From Harmonia axyridis (taxonomy: Eukaryota; Arthropoda; Insecta; Coleoptera; Coccinellidae): 64,000 bases of DNA. A program made the position numbers and the translations under genes. The stretch is taken from the NCBI RefSeq assembly GCF_914767665.1, contig NC_059506.1:1240001-1304000 (forward strand), in the 5' to 3' direction. Below are positions 51,565 through 64,000 of the stretch, in pieces (positions within the stretch are counted from its first letter, which is position 1; each line of letters opens with the position of its first letter). Under the pieces are notes generated by a model. It was not told the origin of the DNA, did not search any database, and saw only the letters and a program-made list of their open reading frames with translations.

Positions 51565-54256
51565 CACACTCGAACTAGCTACCTGGAATGTTAACGGCAT
51601 AAAATCCAAAATTCATGAACTTTCGCATTTTCTAAATTCAAATAAAATAGATATTATAACACTTAACGAAACAAAATTAAGAACCTTCGACCAAATTGAC
51701 CTCAGGGGATTCCAGGTAGTTAGAAAAGATCGCCCAGATAATTCAGGCTATGGTGGAATTATGATTGCTGTCAAAAACGGAATTCCTTTTACCCTAATAC
51801 CCTCAGTAACGAACTGCACATTAGAGAATATAGGTATTCAACTAAGTAATAACTTGAACATAATAGCTGTCTACAATAGTCCTAGCAATAAAATCACTCA
51901 AAACTGCTCAAATAACCTCTTTTCTAAAAACAGAACTATTGTTCTTGGCGACCTGAATTCGAAACATGAATACTGGAACTGCCATTCTCGTAATACCAAC
52001 GCAATAACATTAATGAATTTCCTGGAAAGAAACGATGACTGTATCCTGCATTTCACAGAAGACCCTACCCATTATCCTTTCAGTGATAGAACTCCTAGTA
52101 ATCTTGACCTGATAATAACAAAGAACGTCCCCAACCGGCCCAACCTAAGTACTCCTGAATCTATACCTGCCTTACCATCCGACCATAATGTAGTTAAAAC
52201 TACCGTCGGAGGATTTATGAAGGATAATCCATCAAAAACTGTCTACGACTACTCAAATACCAACTGGCAAAAATATCGTCAAATTTTAGATGAACAAATT
52301 AAAATAAATAACTCGATAAACTCTATTGAAAACTTAGAATCCGAAATAATAAAATTTACCAATGCAATTAATTGCGCTCTCGACAAAAGTACCAAAAAGA
52401 AAAAAATTACTCCCCACGCCGACAAATTACCAGTAGACATTATTAACTTAATCAACACTAGAAATAAATTCAGAAAACGCTGGCAGACAAACAGAAATGT
52501 ACTAGACAAAATTACAATGAAATCTCTAACAAAAGAAATAAGACAAAAACTTAACATTCACAGAGGTAAATGTTGGGACGAAAAAATTAGTAAACTAAAA
52601 CCATCCGATAATACCCTTTGGAAGATGACAAAACTTCTCGGTAAAAAACCAAAAGACATCCCGACACTTACTCACAACACAAGAGACTACATGACAGACA
52701 TAGAGAAAGCAGAAATTCTTTCAGAAACTTTTGAAGCGAACCATAAAACTGTAATAAACGACCAAGAATTTCATAAGAACGTTAGAAAAACAGTTGATGA
52801 ATTCCTTAGTAGATCCCACGGCGGTAATGAGTATAAAAAATACTACACTAACCCTTCTGAAATCAAAGCATTTATCCAAAAATTACCCACTAACAAATCC
52901 CCAGGCGAAGATCAAATTGATAATAAACTTATTAAAAATTTCTCGAAAAAAGCAATAGTCCAACTCAACTACTTGATTAATGCAATCATTTGTTTGCAAT
53001 ATTGGCCAAGTAGTTGGAAAAAGGCTATAATAATCCCTATTCACAAACAGGGGAAAGACAAAACGTCTCCTAAAAATTATCGACCAATAAGTTTATTATC
53101 AATGATCAGTAAACTAACAGAAAAAATTATTCTCAATAGACTGACAAAATTATTAACCAAAACTGAAATGCGGGAACCTCATCAATATGGATTTAAAGAA
53201 AAACACAGCTCCGTACAACAAATATGTAGAATAGCAGTTGAAGCTATTCATAGTTTCAATAAGAAACAAAACATGGTAATGCTGTTTCTTGATATAGAAA
53301 AAGCTTTCGATAAAGTCTGGGTTGAAGGACTGATATACAAAATGGTTCAACTAAAACTGCCACCTTTTATCATAAAATTAATAAATTCTTACTTGAAAGA
53401 AAGAACATTTTCAGTTAAAATGAATAATGCAATATCTCAACCCAAACATATTGAAGCAGGCGTTCCACAAGGATCAGTCCTTGGACCCAGACTTTTCAAT
53501 ATATTCATACATGATATTCCAGAGTTTCCAAACACAAACCTTGCCCTTTTTGCAGACGATACCGCGATATTTGCTAAATCTTTCCATGCGACTACCGCGA
53601 ATAAACTACTACAGTATCATACAAACGTTTTAAAAAAATATTATGAAACCTGGAAAATCAGTTTGAATGAGGGTAAAACAGAACAAATAGTTTTCAACAG
53701 GAAAACCAAAAACAATAAAATATGTCCACATCTGAAAATGGGCAACAGAACCATAATCCCAAAGAATTCAGTTAAATACTTAGGTGTAGAGCTCGATTCT
53801 AGATTAAACTTTCATAAACAAATAGATCAAACCCTGGGTCGGGCCTACGCAATGAATACCTTATTCTACCCTTTGATGTACAGAAAAAGTAAACTGAACA
53901 GGGAATATAAAAAGCTAATTTATACATCTATAATCAGACCCATCATAACGTACGCTGCCTCTGCATGGTGTCACCTGAAGCCGACACCATTAAAGCCCCT
54001 CCAAGTATTCCAAAACAAAATACTCAGACTTATACTCAATAAAAACAGATATACACGTATCACAGAACTCCACGAATTGGCACAAATTCCAACCATAAGA
54101 GAGTATGTTGATAAAATATCATCAACATTTTATGGAAAACTGAATTATGTGAGAGATTCTACGAGGCAAATCACCCGTATCCGAAAGAACAAAAATCCAA
54201 ACGATAAGCATATTCTGCCTTATGAAAATCTACCGATTTTCAGGCAGTCTATATGA
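51551..54256 (+). CDS. Jockey ORF2: endonuclease and reverse transcriptase
   Basis: The ATG at 51551 overlaps ORF1 by 14 bp, so translation probably depends on termination and reinitiation. The 901-residue product has an endonuclease (LATWNVNGIKSKI, LNETKLR, LGDLNSKHEYWNC, SDHNVV). The reverse transcriptase follows with NYRPISLLSMISKLTEK, FLDIEKAFDKVWVEG, GVPQGSVLGPRLFN and ALFADDTAIFA near residue 665, then YLGVELDSRLNF and a C-terminal ITYAASAWCH segment. No stop, frameshift or lost catalytic residue was seen. Confidence 0.93.
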   Translation: MGGSNTLELATWNVNGIKSKIHELSHFLNSNKIDIITLNETKLRTFDQIDLRGFQVVRKDRPDNSGYGGIMIAVKNGIPFTLIPSVTNCTLENIGIQLSNNLNIIAVYNSPSNKITQNCSNNLFSKNRTIVLGDLNSKHEYWNCHSRNTNAITLMNFLERNDDCILHFTEDPTHYPFSDRTPSNLDLIITKNVPNRPNLSTPESIPALPSDHNVVKTTVGGFMKDNPSKTVYDYSNTNWQKYRQILDEQIKINNSINSIENLESEIIKFTNAINCALDKSTKKKKITPHADKLPVDIINLINTRNKFRKRWQTNRNVLDKITMKSLTKEIRQKLNIHRGKCWDEKISKLKPSDNTLWKMTKLLGKKPKDIPTLTHNTRDYMTDIEKAEILSETFEANHKTVINDQEFHKNVRKTVDEFLSRSHGGNEYKKYYTNPSEIKAFIQKLPTNKSPGEDQIDNKLIKNFSKKAIVQLNYLINAIICLQYWPSSWKKAIIIPIHKQGKDKTSPKNYRPISLLSMISKLTEKIILNRLTKLLTKTEMREPHQYGFKEKHSSVQQICRIAVEAIHSFNKKQNMVMLFLDIEKAFDKVWVEGLIYKMVQLKLPPFIIKLINSYLKERTFSVKMNNAISQPKHIEAGVPQGSVLGPRLFNIFIHDIPEFPNTNLALFADDTAIFAKSFHATTANKLLQYHTNVLKKYYETWKISLNEGKTEQIVFNRKTKNNKICPHLKMGNRTIIPKNSVKYLGVELDSRLNFHKQIDQTLGRAYAMNTLFYPLMYRKSKLNREYKKLIYTSIIRPIITYAASAWCHLKPTPLKPLQVFQNKILRLILNKNRYTRITELHELAQIPTIREYVDKISSTFYGKLNYVRDSTRQITRIRKNKNPNDKHILPYENLPIFRQSI

Positions 54257-54639
54257 ACTGTGTATATTTGTACATAGTTTCCTTCAATTTCTTTGAGCAG
54301 GTTTTTTATTTTTATTTTCCTGCATAAATCATACACATCCTAAAAACTGTATCACATCATCATTGTACAAAAAAATTGTTTATAGACTTTATGTCATCTG
54401 TGTTACGAAAACTCTAGTCAAGCAAATATTATTTGCAGGATCTAGCAATTATATATATTAACAAAAAACTATTGTAAAAAATATCTTTTAAAAACGTGTA
54501 AATAAACTTTTCTTTCTTGGGAAAAACCTGGATGAAAAAATGTTTCAAATGAAAATTTCTTAGTATTCAGGGGGACATAGAATGAAGACATTCAATGTGG
54601 TCAGGTGCAATATGAGTATTAAAATACACTACACACCCA

Positions 54640-54807
54640 CTTAGACTGTTCTCCAGAAAATTTAGGAGACATGAGTGAGGAACAAGGTGAAAGATTTCAC
54701 CAAGATATTAATGTTATGGAGGACCGCTACCAAGCAAGATGGGACATGCACATGATGATAGATTACTGCTGGAGTTTAAAAACAGCTTTCAAGAAAAGTG
54801 TTCAGTG
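54640..54807 (+). pseudogene. Relic of a repetitive arthropod ORF (FHQDI...RYQ family)
   Basis: It reads SPENLGDMSEEQGERFHQDI, then EDRYQARWDMHMMIDYCWSL, ending in a stop. I recall very similar peptides as multi-copy uncharacterised proteins in arthropod genomes, probably from a mobile element, but cannot name the family. No upstream part is recognisable. Confidence 0.5.
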
Positions 54808-55060
54808 ACTATTTGATTTCTTCAATGTTTTTTTTTTGTTTGTAAGTACAACATAATATTGTATTTTGTATAACTAAAATAAAAATTTCGTATCTACCTT
54901 TTTTACTTTACAGATTTGAGTTGAAATAATGCAATTTATATTTCTCTAAAATAGTATATCTTAAAAATTTGAGCTCCTAGTAGTATCTACATCAAAGGGA
55001 CATCTAACCAAGTGTTTTTATGGACTACTTAGTTCAAGTGACTTTGGATATACTATATAC

Positions 55061-55206
55061 TAACCTCGTTCCTTCCTTCTATCAATTAATACTGAAATCT
55101 TTCCTCAAATACTCTTATTTATGAAAATAAGCCAATTCCTTCAACGACACCGTACTAATTTGAATGACAATTTATTTGTTTGGATTCCGAACACTGACAG
55201 GAAAAC
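55061..55206. repeat. Fragment of the AATACGCTC MITE family
   Basis: It contains TCTATCAATTAATACTGAAA and TTGGATTCCGAACACTGACA as in 17830-17970 and 47360-48520. Both ends are missing. Confidence 0.75.
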
Positions 55207-58200
55207 TCCTAGGTAAAAATGAATATGTTATTTGAATTCAGGACATCAACTTGATAAAGCATCAGCTCAAAAAACCTCGACACCAAAACAGCTGTTCCCC
55301 TGTGAATTATCAGTACTATGTAGTCCACTTGTTTTATGGGTCATCCCCATAATTGAAGGATATTGCTTTCCGTACTTTTCTAAACGAAATGATGATTAGA
55401 AAGGAAAATAAATAAATAACTACATTTAAGACAACCTTTATTACTGAATGCATACTGGTCAAAGGGTTACAAGTATAGAGCATCGAACAATTTGACAGCT
55501 CTTTAAAAGCACTTAAATAAGTCAACTTATTCCTAGGTGCCGAACTGTACTGCAAACAAACAAGAATTGTATTGAACCACACATTTCCAATACCAACTAG
55601 AAATAAATGATTGCTTAGTTTGGCAGTACAGTTGGGTAATCTGTTGAAAAGAATGACAGTGATTATCATATTATTGTTAAGCTTACTGAAATGTTTATTA
55701 CTTATTCATTTGGGTATGAATTGAATTTTTGCAGTAGATTGAATATTTGATTTTTCGTTACTTCATCTAAAATTCATTTGATATCACCGTGACATTTGGC
55801 CTGGTCCCTGAGTTTACCTTCCAATAGCAAACAAGGAAATACAGATGAATGTTGAGATTCAAGCTTATATTTTATTTATAAGATCTATAAAGGTAGTTCT
55901 GTGAGCATATTTGACCAAAATAATGAAAGATAAATCCATCACAAACATCTACAATATGTCTAAGGTGATAAATATATTCATGATATCATTTAAAGATTTC
56001 ACTAGATGATTGGTGGCGATATTACAAGATATTCTGATTTACGAATTGTCTTTTTATCACATTTACCCCAACAGGAAACCATGTTTAATACATCTTACCA
56101 GTACTTATATTTTTTTTTTAATTTACATTTCACTGAAAAACACAACCATACAAGGTTAAATTACTTCAAATAAAATATTTCTCCAATTAAAAATATATTA
56201 AACAGGAACTAGTATTTGAATTAAGCCATAATAAAAATCATATAATAATTGTACTGTACATCAATTCAATTATCCACATAAAATATATGAGAACTATAGT
56301 TGCCCAAATTTCTTCAGTTTCATGAATTAACTAACTGTTTCTGCTCTATTACCTCTGTTTATATACTCGTTCAACTACTGGAATATTGGTTTCATTATTA
56401 TTGGACTAGACTTAAGGAGGGATCGTGTTAGGCCATTCGTTAGAAAGAATTATAATTTTTCCCTACATGGCTGAAAAAATTTGCCAAGTATTATGAAAGA
56501 TAATTTAATTAATCTTGACCTTAGAATTATAGAAACCCACTTAGAAATATAGAAACATAAACTATGTTTATATCTTAAGCAAATAACATATTGGAAACAT
56601 TCCCTAATTAAAAAGGAAAATTTCATTGTTTCAGTGTACAAGTAATATTTTTATTCATCTGGTCATGTGCATATTGAAATTCGAATTAATTTCCCTCTTT
56701 AGGAAAACTGATCATGAATAAAAACTTTGTACCAACATCAAACAATATCTTTCCAGCCAAATGGTACTATCGTGATGTTTCAAACTCCTACTAATTATGG
56801 TAGATGAAAATGTTGTTATCGACAACTTGCAACATACCTTATCACAAAAAATTTATCACACGAAACTTGAAACAAATAGAAAAAGAATAATAAACGGAGA
56901 AAATAAATTAGTACAACTCAATTTAAAACAACAAAAATTCCTGAAGTAAATACTAATCATGGATATTCTTTCAACTATTTTTATAGTTAATCTGGGAAGC
57001 CCTTTTCGTTGAATTCAGCACAAGTACTTGGGAAATCAGTAAATACTTCAGACTTTTCATGGTAGATATTAATATATAACAAAAAAATTGAAGGAACATA
57101 ACACGAAACCAATTAAGCAGTGCTTACAAAATTTTGACTTAGATACTTTTAAATTACTTAAACTAACAATATAAGATAAAGATTACAATCGCTTGACAAA
57201 GCAAATGAGAACCAATCATCAATCATGGAACATGAGCTCTGATTTATATTGTGAGTAAGGTTGAGTTTTCTTAATAATTAACACTTAGCCTAATTAGTGT
57301 GAATAGATATAATATACTATGAAATAATAACAGTTGTACATTTTGTAGCCAATATATACAAATATATTGCATTATAGGTCAATATACACAGCAGATAAGC
57401 GTAAACGGCTCAACAGATTCTAAATCCAGCAAACCGTTGTGAGCAAAGGTTTTGAACATAAATTTGGCACAGTAATTAAATGAAACAAATGTCTTTTTGG
57501 TCTAAACCTAGAAAATTTTAACACGATATTGAAATTTTAAGTTTCAAGTAAATTTTTCATATAACAAAAATTAGGTATAATCCAAATATAATATGAGAAA
57601 TATTCAAAGAAATAAAACAAGTCAAGATGTAAACAAAGTTAAGTACTGAATGTAAATAATTAAATGACCATTTTAAACAGGATAATCTTCAATGCTTGAA
57701 GAAATCTTGATGCTTATTTTGAAAAGCTCAAAATTGACAATTGATTTGCTATTTATCAGTCACTGGGTTCACTACAGTCTTTCTGTCCGTAATAGAGCTA
57801 AACTTAGAAACTGAATTTCAATATCTTATCATTTCACTAGGTCTTTACTACTTGGTTAACATCAAAATTTGTATTTATCATTAATTTTGAAAAACTAAAG
57901 AATATGATATGAACTGAAAATATGAAAGGAATGTTTTTTAGCTTAAAGTTAACTCTTAAACACATTGATAATATTTCAAACCTGAGATAGAGAGGGCCCA
58001 ATTCAAATCTGACAAATACCTTCCTAACTTAACACACACATCACCCTTCTGTCGACTGTAACCAGCAACTCCTAATGAATCAGTGGCTCCAACATATTGC
58101 AATTTTAACAGTTTAAACCTACTTGTTACTCTTCAAATATTTATGACATACAAAATTTCTTCTATCTTTTTACAGTTGGCAGTTCCAGCTAGCTTTTTTA

Positions 58201-61200
58201 ATCTCCACAACGAGATCATCAAACTAAATAACACTCGATATCTCTACTGAAAATTTGCTCCAAAACCTAGCAAACCAGCCCAAAAGCTATTTGCGTTACA
58301 GGAGTTCATTGTGAATATTATCCAAAAGGAGAACCGACAGATATTTTCATGGGATAATTTTCACAATATGAGACACCATATTCTCAAAGAGGTTACATGC
58401 TGGATATCAGTTGAAACTTTCCTAATATTTTTTGCATCACCCAAACAATGAATTTAAGTTTTTGAAATGTGTAATCATTGTAACTCTCTTTGGATATTCT
58501 TGCAGGATTCTCTACCTAGAGATGTCGATAAATTTTCAAACAATCAAAAAAACATCTTATAATATACTTCCTCAGTTCAATATGTACGGCTAATTTTATC
58601 TGTTTTCTTTGTACAATGGGTTCTCAACGTTAATATTCACTATACTATCGTAATTTCCCCCTAAGAGTCAGGCCCAGAGTTTACAATTGCATGCTAATAG
58701 GCACTTCGGTTGTGCTTAACATATAGATTATTTGTTAAAATTTAGAACATAACCAATAGGATACAGACATGTCCCAGATCCACTCAAAAATTTCACTGGA
58801 ACTTCTTTGGCAAAGTTTTTGAATGTAATGGTTTTGAAGGGAATTTGGACAGCTCTACATTTTCGATTTGTTCAAGGGTAAGAATACACCACATATCACA
58901 ACCCTATGGAAGATACTTTTGAGAGGTACTGGGAAATATTGGAAATATGACACTTTACATCTTTGGTATATAATCAGAAAGATGGCAAGAAATTGTAGCC
59001 TTACTTGAGAGAAATAAGTTGATCATCAAAACAGAAAATTTGTGAATAACAAGGAAACAAAAGCCTAGCGATAATACTTGAGAGAAAAAAGTATTGCACA
59101 TGGTGGTATAATTATTTTTAAGTCATAACATCGACTTAAACGCTGCCTAATTAAGTATTATATCTAAGTCTTATCTTACTTAACCCATAAACCCACAAAT
59201 TGATATTTTTCAACCAACTCACAAATGAAATCAGAACTTTATACAATTTGAGTATAATCAGAAAATGGTTTTCAATTTGAATTATTTGAACGCACTGGAT
59301 TTTTTAAAAAAGCTGAAAAATATCACTGGATATTCGAAAATAATAACAGCATTCAGATTGCATTATGCGATCAAACAATTCTCAAGTCTTTTAATTGTTG
59401 TAAAAGAAACTACAATTGACAATAGTCACTTATTCAGAAGTCTCCAGACCTGACAGGTCACATAAAATGAATTTTCATTTATTGTTATTACAATATCGTC
59501 TAAAAGAGGCACATGTTTTGGTATCATCTTTTTTTCGGAACACTGCAATCCTTTCCAGACCCAAGGCGATAAGGAAGAGAAATTTTCAATTTTTAAATAC
59601 AACAGCTCATGGGATAAGATGATACTGGCCTTTTCCAATGTCATCTCTACTGCGTTATTTCAAAAGGCTTGCATTTAATTGAATTTATCAAAGGCTTCAT
59701 TAGAATAGAATTCTTAATTATTGCCAATTTTTCCAAAAACAATCACATAATTTTCAGGTAGAACTTTACCAATATTCGGTAGAAAATAACCCTAATTACT
59801 GTTAATCAATGCACGGGATTGAAAATCGTCAAAAACTAATGGAACAGTACAAGTGGATCAATTTATAAAAAACTTGCATTTATAAATTTTCACCAGCTTC
59901 TTTTTTTTTCCAAAATCCCTGTGCAATGATTTTCTATCTGAATGACATATAAGGCAAACAATTTTAATTTTTTTTTTGTTTTCACTATTTGTTATTAAAA
60001 TGGAGAAGTTTAATTCGATTACGGTCAATCTGTTTCCGGTTATTTAAGCATTGTTTTTTTTTTTTAGTTTTCCTTATACAAAATCATTCAAATATGTAAT
60101 TTTCAAGATCTAATTATGTGCTTGAATACTACCGAACACCAATTATTTTCTAGCCATGGCAGTTATGCCAATTATAATTCAAATATATTGTTATTCATTA
60201 TACTCTTCTTATAATAAGATATATACATTCAGTGGCGACATTAATTATATATACTTGAAACACAAGTGGCACTTTGATCACAAATACTTTTAATCTAAAT
60301 ACCATATACAGGCGGCTCTTTATAAGAAGCACATTTGCTCACAATATTATAATTTGGTTCAGAAACATTCTTGCTATGTAGTATGTAAGAACAATGAATT
60401 TTGTGTAAGTGTGAAGAATATTTTGAATCTTGAATGAATCACAAATGAATTTGTACAACTTGGGTGAGTAGGTACCTCGAAATGTAGAATTAAGAGTGCT
60501 TCAATATTTTGGAATGATAAAAAAAAAAAACAGAAAAGATCAATACCCTGTATATATATTTAGCTTAGTTTTAATTTCAATGATTGAAAATGGAGTGTCG
60601 AGTATTCAATTTTTTGGGATTTATGAATGATTTAAAATTGAGAAACATTTGAAATGTTTCCATTCGTTGCCATTATTATATTGCAAATTATCAGGTAATT
60701 ACATTCTGTTGAAAATTGCTTTGATTCACTGCCTTTTTAAATTAAGTACATCCAACAAACCAAATCAAAGCCAACAGATATACGAATCATTCATAATCTT
60801 CCACAATTTCGAGCGTGGCTCCTGTAACATCCACTTTTTTTTTTTTTCCATTTTGTCAGTAACACCAAAAAACGACTACTTTTTCAACTTTTTTTCCAAG
60901 ATTTTATATATAATGGATAATTCAAAACAGATTCATTAACAAATATCGTGCATCTTTATTATGCACACTATCTTATCGATTAAAAAAGGATCACATGGTC
61001 ACTAAAGCAGTATATAAGGAAAATATTTTTTGGCTTGAAGAAAAAGATTAAGTTATTTCTCAGAGTTTCTAATACTTCCCTGAATAAATTCTTGTTTGAT
61101 TTTTCTTTCATTAGGATAACAACAATTTTTTCCAAACAGAAATAGGAATTCAATAAAATACCATCCACTCCCACATAAAAACACAAATTAAATTGTGGCA

Positions 61201-62558
61201 TATAATAGTCATTCGAGACAATTACGAGTACGAAATTTGGCTGGGCACCTAGGTTAAAGTGCTTGAACGTCACAGGACTTCAGTTGATTTAAATACTGAG
61301 CTGTAGCGCATCTCGTGAACTGTCCAAAAATTATTTCAATCGCCTTAGTATTAAATAAGATGATATGCTTTTCACTTATATCAGAAATTCCCCAAATTTC
61401 AATCCAAATTCTGATAATCGAAAGCTATTCAATTAACTCGGCATTTATTGCCTTATCATGAATTTCACAGAAGTCTTTCAGTTGGTCCCTAAATGTTATT
61501 GACTAGTTTGATCATTTGATTTGAATATTATGAAGTTCAGGTTAATATTTGGGAGTTGGAAGATAAATCTGAAATCACGTATTTAAACTTTTTTACAAAA
61601 AAAAAACAATCAGGTAATCTTTTCAAATCGATTTCAATCAACTTTTCTCCAAATATTTATATAACATAATGGCACAAGTTCCTTAAAGTTATTCCATAAC
61701 GAATAAGCCCTTTTGAAAAATAAACTGAAATTTCACAGAAACGTTTTTTGGATAGTGCAGAAGTGAACTACAGCCAAACATTCAGACTTTGGGTTGTCAT
61801 ATTAGTATACACAACAAGAAAAAAACCCTACTACCAAACTCTTAATTACTATGTAATATCATAAAACCTAAACTCTAAATACAATTATTATTATTATACT
61901 ATATTGGCAATAAGATACTAGATTTAGAAATTCTATTGGAACTTACAATTAATGGGCCATTTCGAGAGGTTAAAAAAAGCGTCTCTCAAAAATGTTCAAA
62001 TTAAAGCAGAATTTCATAATTCACCCCTCGTTGAAAAGCCCAGTTTTTTGCACCATTTCTTAAGTTTCGAAATATTCATCAGGTCTTGCGAAACAATTCG
62101 TTATTAATACAATGATAATGATTGAATCAATTTCAACAATCGATCTCACAAAGGATATGATAATTTCGGAAAAGCTGACGGATACATCGAAACGTTGAAA
62201 GCTAACCAAAGCTTTTCAGATTTTTTTTTTTTCGTTTTTTTATTTTTACAATATATTAAAAATTAAAAAGCCACTTAAGAGTCACAGCACAGTTGTGTAC
62301 ATAAAAACATATGTTAGTTAATGCATTGAACCTGTAATCCGTTGAACAATGTACAATTTCAATTGCAACTGAAGAACTTGTCATTATTCGCATGTTTAAC
62401 TAAGGAGTTGGAGTCAGTCTTCTTTCTTCAATTTCATCCTCAACAAATTTCTCATGAAAAATATTTCTGATAGAGGCTTTCACCCTTATTAAACGATGAT
62501 ATTTTTGGACAATACTTGAATTGTCCAAGAACATTGATAAAATGATTTGAACAATATA
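55207..62558. other. 7-kb element-poor AT-rich tract, no gene recognised
   Basis: Compared with the rest of the window it contains no foldback, no MITE terminus pair and no transposase or RT relic; one isolated CCTGTATATA occurs near 60548. Open frames are short and look random. On the minus strand AATAAA (complement at 55435-55441) is followed by T-rich sequence. A long 3' UTR or regulatory region of a minus-strand gene to the right is possible but unproven. Confidence 0.4.
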
Positions 62559-62672
62559 CAGGTGTCCGTAAATCAGGTTAAACAAATTCAATGTTAAAAA
62601 ATAGGATGAAAACTCATATGAACCCATTTTCGAAACACAGGATACAAATATTGGTTCATATGAAGTTTCCGT

Positions 62673-62733
<61 letters not shown>

Positions 62734-62763
62734 AAGTTTTCTAACCTAATTCCGAGACACCTG
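62559..62763. mobile_element. MITE with TA-CAGGTGTC termini and internal (TA)n
   Basis: TA-CAGGTGTCCGTAAATCAGG at the left faces CCTAATTCCGAGACACCTG-TA at the right. The microsatellite (TA)27 at 62675-62728 lies inside. Confidence 0.65.
62675..62728. repeat. (TA)n microsatellite
   Basis: An uninterrupted run of 27 TA units. Confidence 0.95.
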
Positions 62764-64000
62764 TATCTTCAAAAGAAATCGGAGAAAATTTCGAATTGGA
62801 TTTTTTCAAAAATATTCGCTAGTTAGGTTAGGTTAACCTAAGAAAATAGTAATGTGCACACGTGCCCTCCTAAAAGGTAAAGTTTCTCGAGTTACAATGG
62901 AAAATGTAACGTTAACACAGGGATTAGTATTATAGTTCTTTCTTCCACACTTGTATGTAGGCACCTAAGTGCTCGCACACATTCATACAAACATACACAC
63001 ACATACAGTTAGCTACAGATGTGTCGATATATCTTGAACACCACGATAACACTTGTGATTGTTTGATGTATCCCGACCAGAGCACAGAGCAGTTGATCCC
63101 GTCTCTCATGAGAAGGGCGACAAAATCACAGTAAATGGACTAATATAAATATATATATACCCTTGTCTATGGCTAACATACATACAGTACATGAAATACA
63201 CTAATTAATAGATATATATATAGATATATATATATATATATATAAACTCTAGTTAGAACGATATATATTATTAGCTATTTCATATTGTGTTTATTACTAA
63301 TTTATTTAAGAATACTTATAGCGTGCAGTCTAAGAACTGATTGTGTGGTGTTATAATACCAGCTAACAGGGGCCCAGATCGGGGGCTTACAGTTCAATTA
63401 TGTAGTGATTTATTGATTTTTTTTGTTTCCTTTTAACAATGTGTTACACAAATTACTTTGTATGTGTATTTTTTGATATAAGGAATTAGAGATCACAGGA
63501 TTTGTGGGGTTAACAATTTAATCACAGTCTTTGCACAAACCGACACCTACCGAGATGAAATAACTGACTAACACATACCGTCGTCTTCTTTATTATAAAA
63601 ACTAGGTACTTTAATTTCTGAAAATCAGATTGATCTGTTGTTTTTTTATTTGATGAGTTTCCAAGATGTCAAAATGCAATTAGTCTGGAGTTCAAAATTC
63701 GTCCGATCAAAACCAATCATCCTTATATTATGGAATGTACATAAAGTGGCATATTTTTCATCGTGAAAATTCCAATTACAAACAATCCGACGACGGTATA
63801 TGCAACACTACGTAGGGACTCTTATAGCGTTGTGCAAAGAGAGGCCAACCACACCAAGAAAACAAACACATACGTTCAACTAAGGTACGACATTAAATTA
63901 TTAAAACAACGGATAATATACGATATAAGAAAATATCTAAATACGCTGAAACGTTCGTCAAAAACATACAACAGTACAGAATTATTTTTGTCATAAAATA
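62764..64000. other. Right-hand flank, no gene recognised
   Basis: It holds CA-rich runs near 62985-63005 and the TA run above. A 77-codon frame at 63763-63996 (+) has no recognisable family and its composition looks random. Confidence 0.35.
63211..63244. repeat. (TA)n microsatellite, interrupted
   Basis: A TA run broken by one GA step near 63223. Confidence 0.8.

Larger units (their letters stand above)
50129..54516 (+). mobile_element. Full-length jockey LINE with intact ORFs
   Basis: The element is bounded by TTGGGAAAAACCT at 50116-50128 and 54517-54529, a 13-bp target duplication. It has a 188-bp 5' leader, ORF1, ORF2 overlapping by 14 bp, and a 260-bp 3' UTR ending in AATAAACTTTTCTTTC with no long A tail. 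Both frames are open and the catalytic motifs are present, so the copy is a candidate for activity. Confidence 0.93.

Noticed and set aside
55334..55669. 111-codon minus-strand frame
   Set aside because: The sequence is hydrophobic and rich in random-looking residues from AT-rich DNA, with no motif and no splice context.
60980..61273. 97-codon minus-strand frame
   Set aside because: No recognisable domain; composition fits chance in AT-rich sequence.
62890..63107. Minus-strand frame of 59 codons, Cys-rich
   Set aside because: The Cys residues come from a CA/TG-rich simple repeat (CMCVYVCMNVC), not from a domain.
63763..63996. 77-codon plus-strand frame near the right edge
   Set aside because: Basic and low in conserved patterns; no supporting splice sites or homologous motif seen.
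1..64000. tRNA, rRNA or other structured RNA genes
   Set aside because: I saw no cloverleaf with A and B boxes or rRNA-like stretch; a covariance-model scan would be needed to exclude small ones.

Overview
This is an AT-rich nuclear window from an insect. Genes are split by many introns with GT-AG junctions, introns are loaded with transposable elements, and element families typical of insects (Tc1/mariner, jockey, CR1-like, RTE, gypsy, hAT) are everywhere. Beetle is my best guess; the order is inferred from general element flavour, not proven. No bacterial, organellar or CRISPR features, and no tRNA or rRNA genes, were recognised.

Two host genes can be reconstructed. (1) On the + strand, positions 4785 to 29167 hold the last eleven recognisable exons of a sperm-type sodium/hydrogen exchanger (SLC9C, NHE10-like). 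They encode the end of the exchanger membrane domain, a cytoplasmic tail motif, a four-helix voltage sensor and a cyclic-nucleotide-binding domain. All exon phases agree and give 785 residues ending in a stop; the 5' exons lie off the left edge. (2) On the - strand, 44795 to 33593 hold a complete four-exon HAPSTR1 (C16orf72) orthologue of about 231 to 241 residues. The two genes are convergent, separated by about 4.4 kb of repeats.

Layout: 1-418 RTE relic; 856-4726 a very young, internally deleted gypsy retrotransposon with a tRNA-Pro-type primer site, ending 58 bp before an SLC9C exon; 5760-6429 foldback MITE; 6501-12229 a Tc1-like transposon whose transposase is split by a CR1-like LINE (about 7813-11915); 13175-14726 a head-to-head palindromic Tc1-like element; 17.2-28.8 kb SLC9C introns full of foldbacks, transposase and reverse transcriptase relics; 29.1-33.5 kb local duplications and IS630-type relics; 34252-35782 a 1.5 kb hairpin in a HAPSTR1 intron; 36.7-39.7 kb RTE and YMDD-type LINE relics; 45291-46841 a foldback just upstream of HAPSTR1; 47072-48570 a MITE split by a truncated LINE with an 11-bp target duplication; 50129-54516 a full-length jockey element with both ORFs open and a 13-bp target duplication; 55.2-64 kb a long element-poor AT-rich tract with no recognisable gene.

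The most unusual signal is a population of elements sharing a TA-flanked CAGGGTG-type terminus: giant foldbacks, ordinary MITEs and 'nano' copies of only 52 to 78 bp, some combining termini of two families. One foldback still carries the C-terminus of an IS630/mariner-type transposase, which suggests their source.
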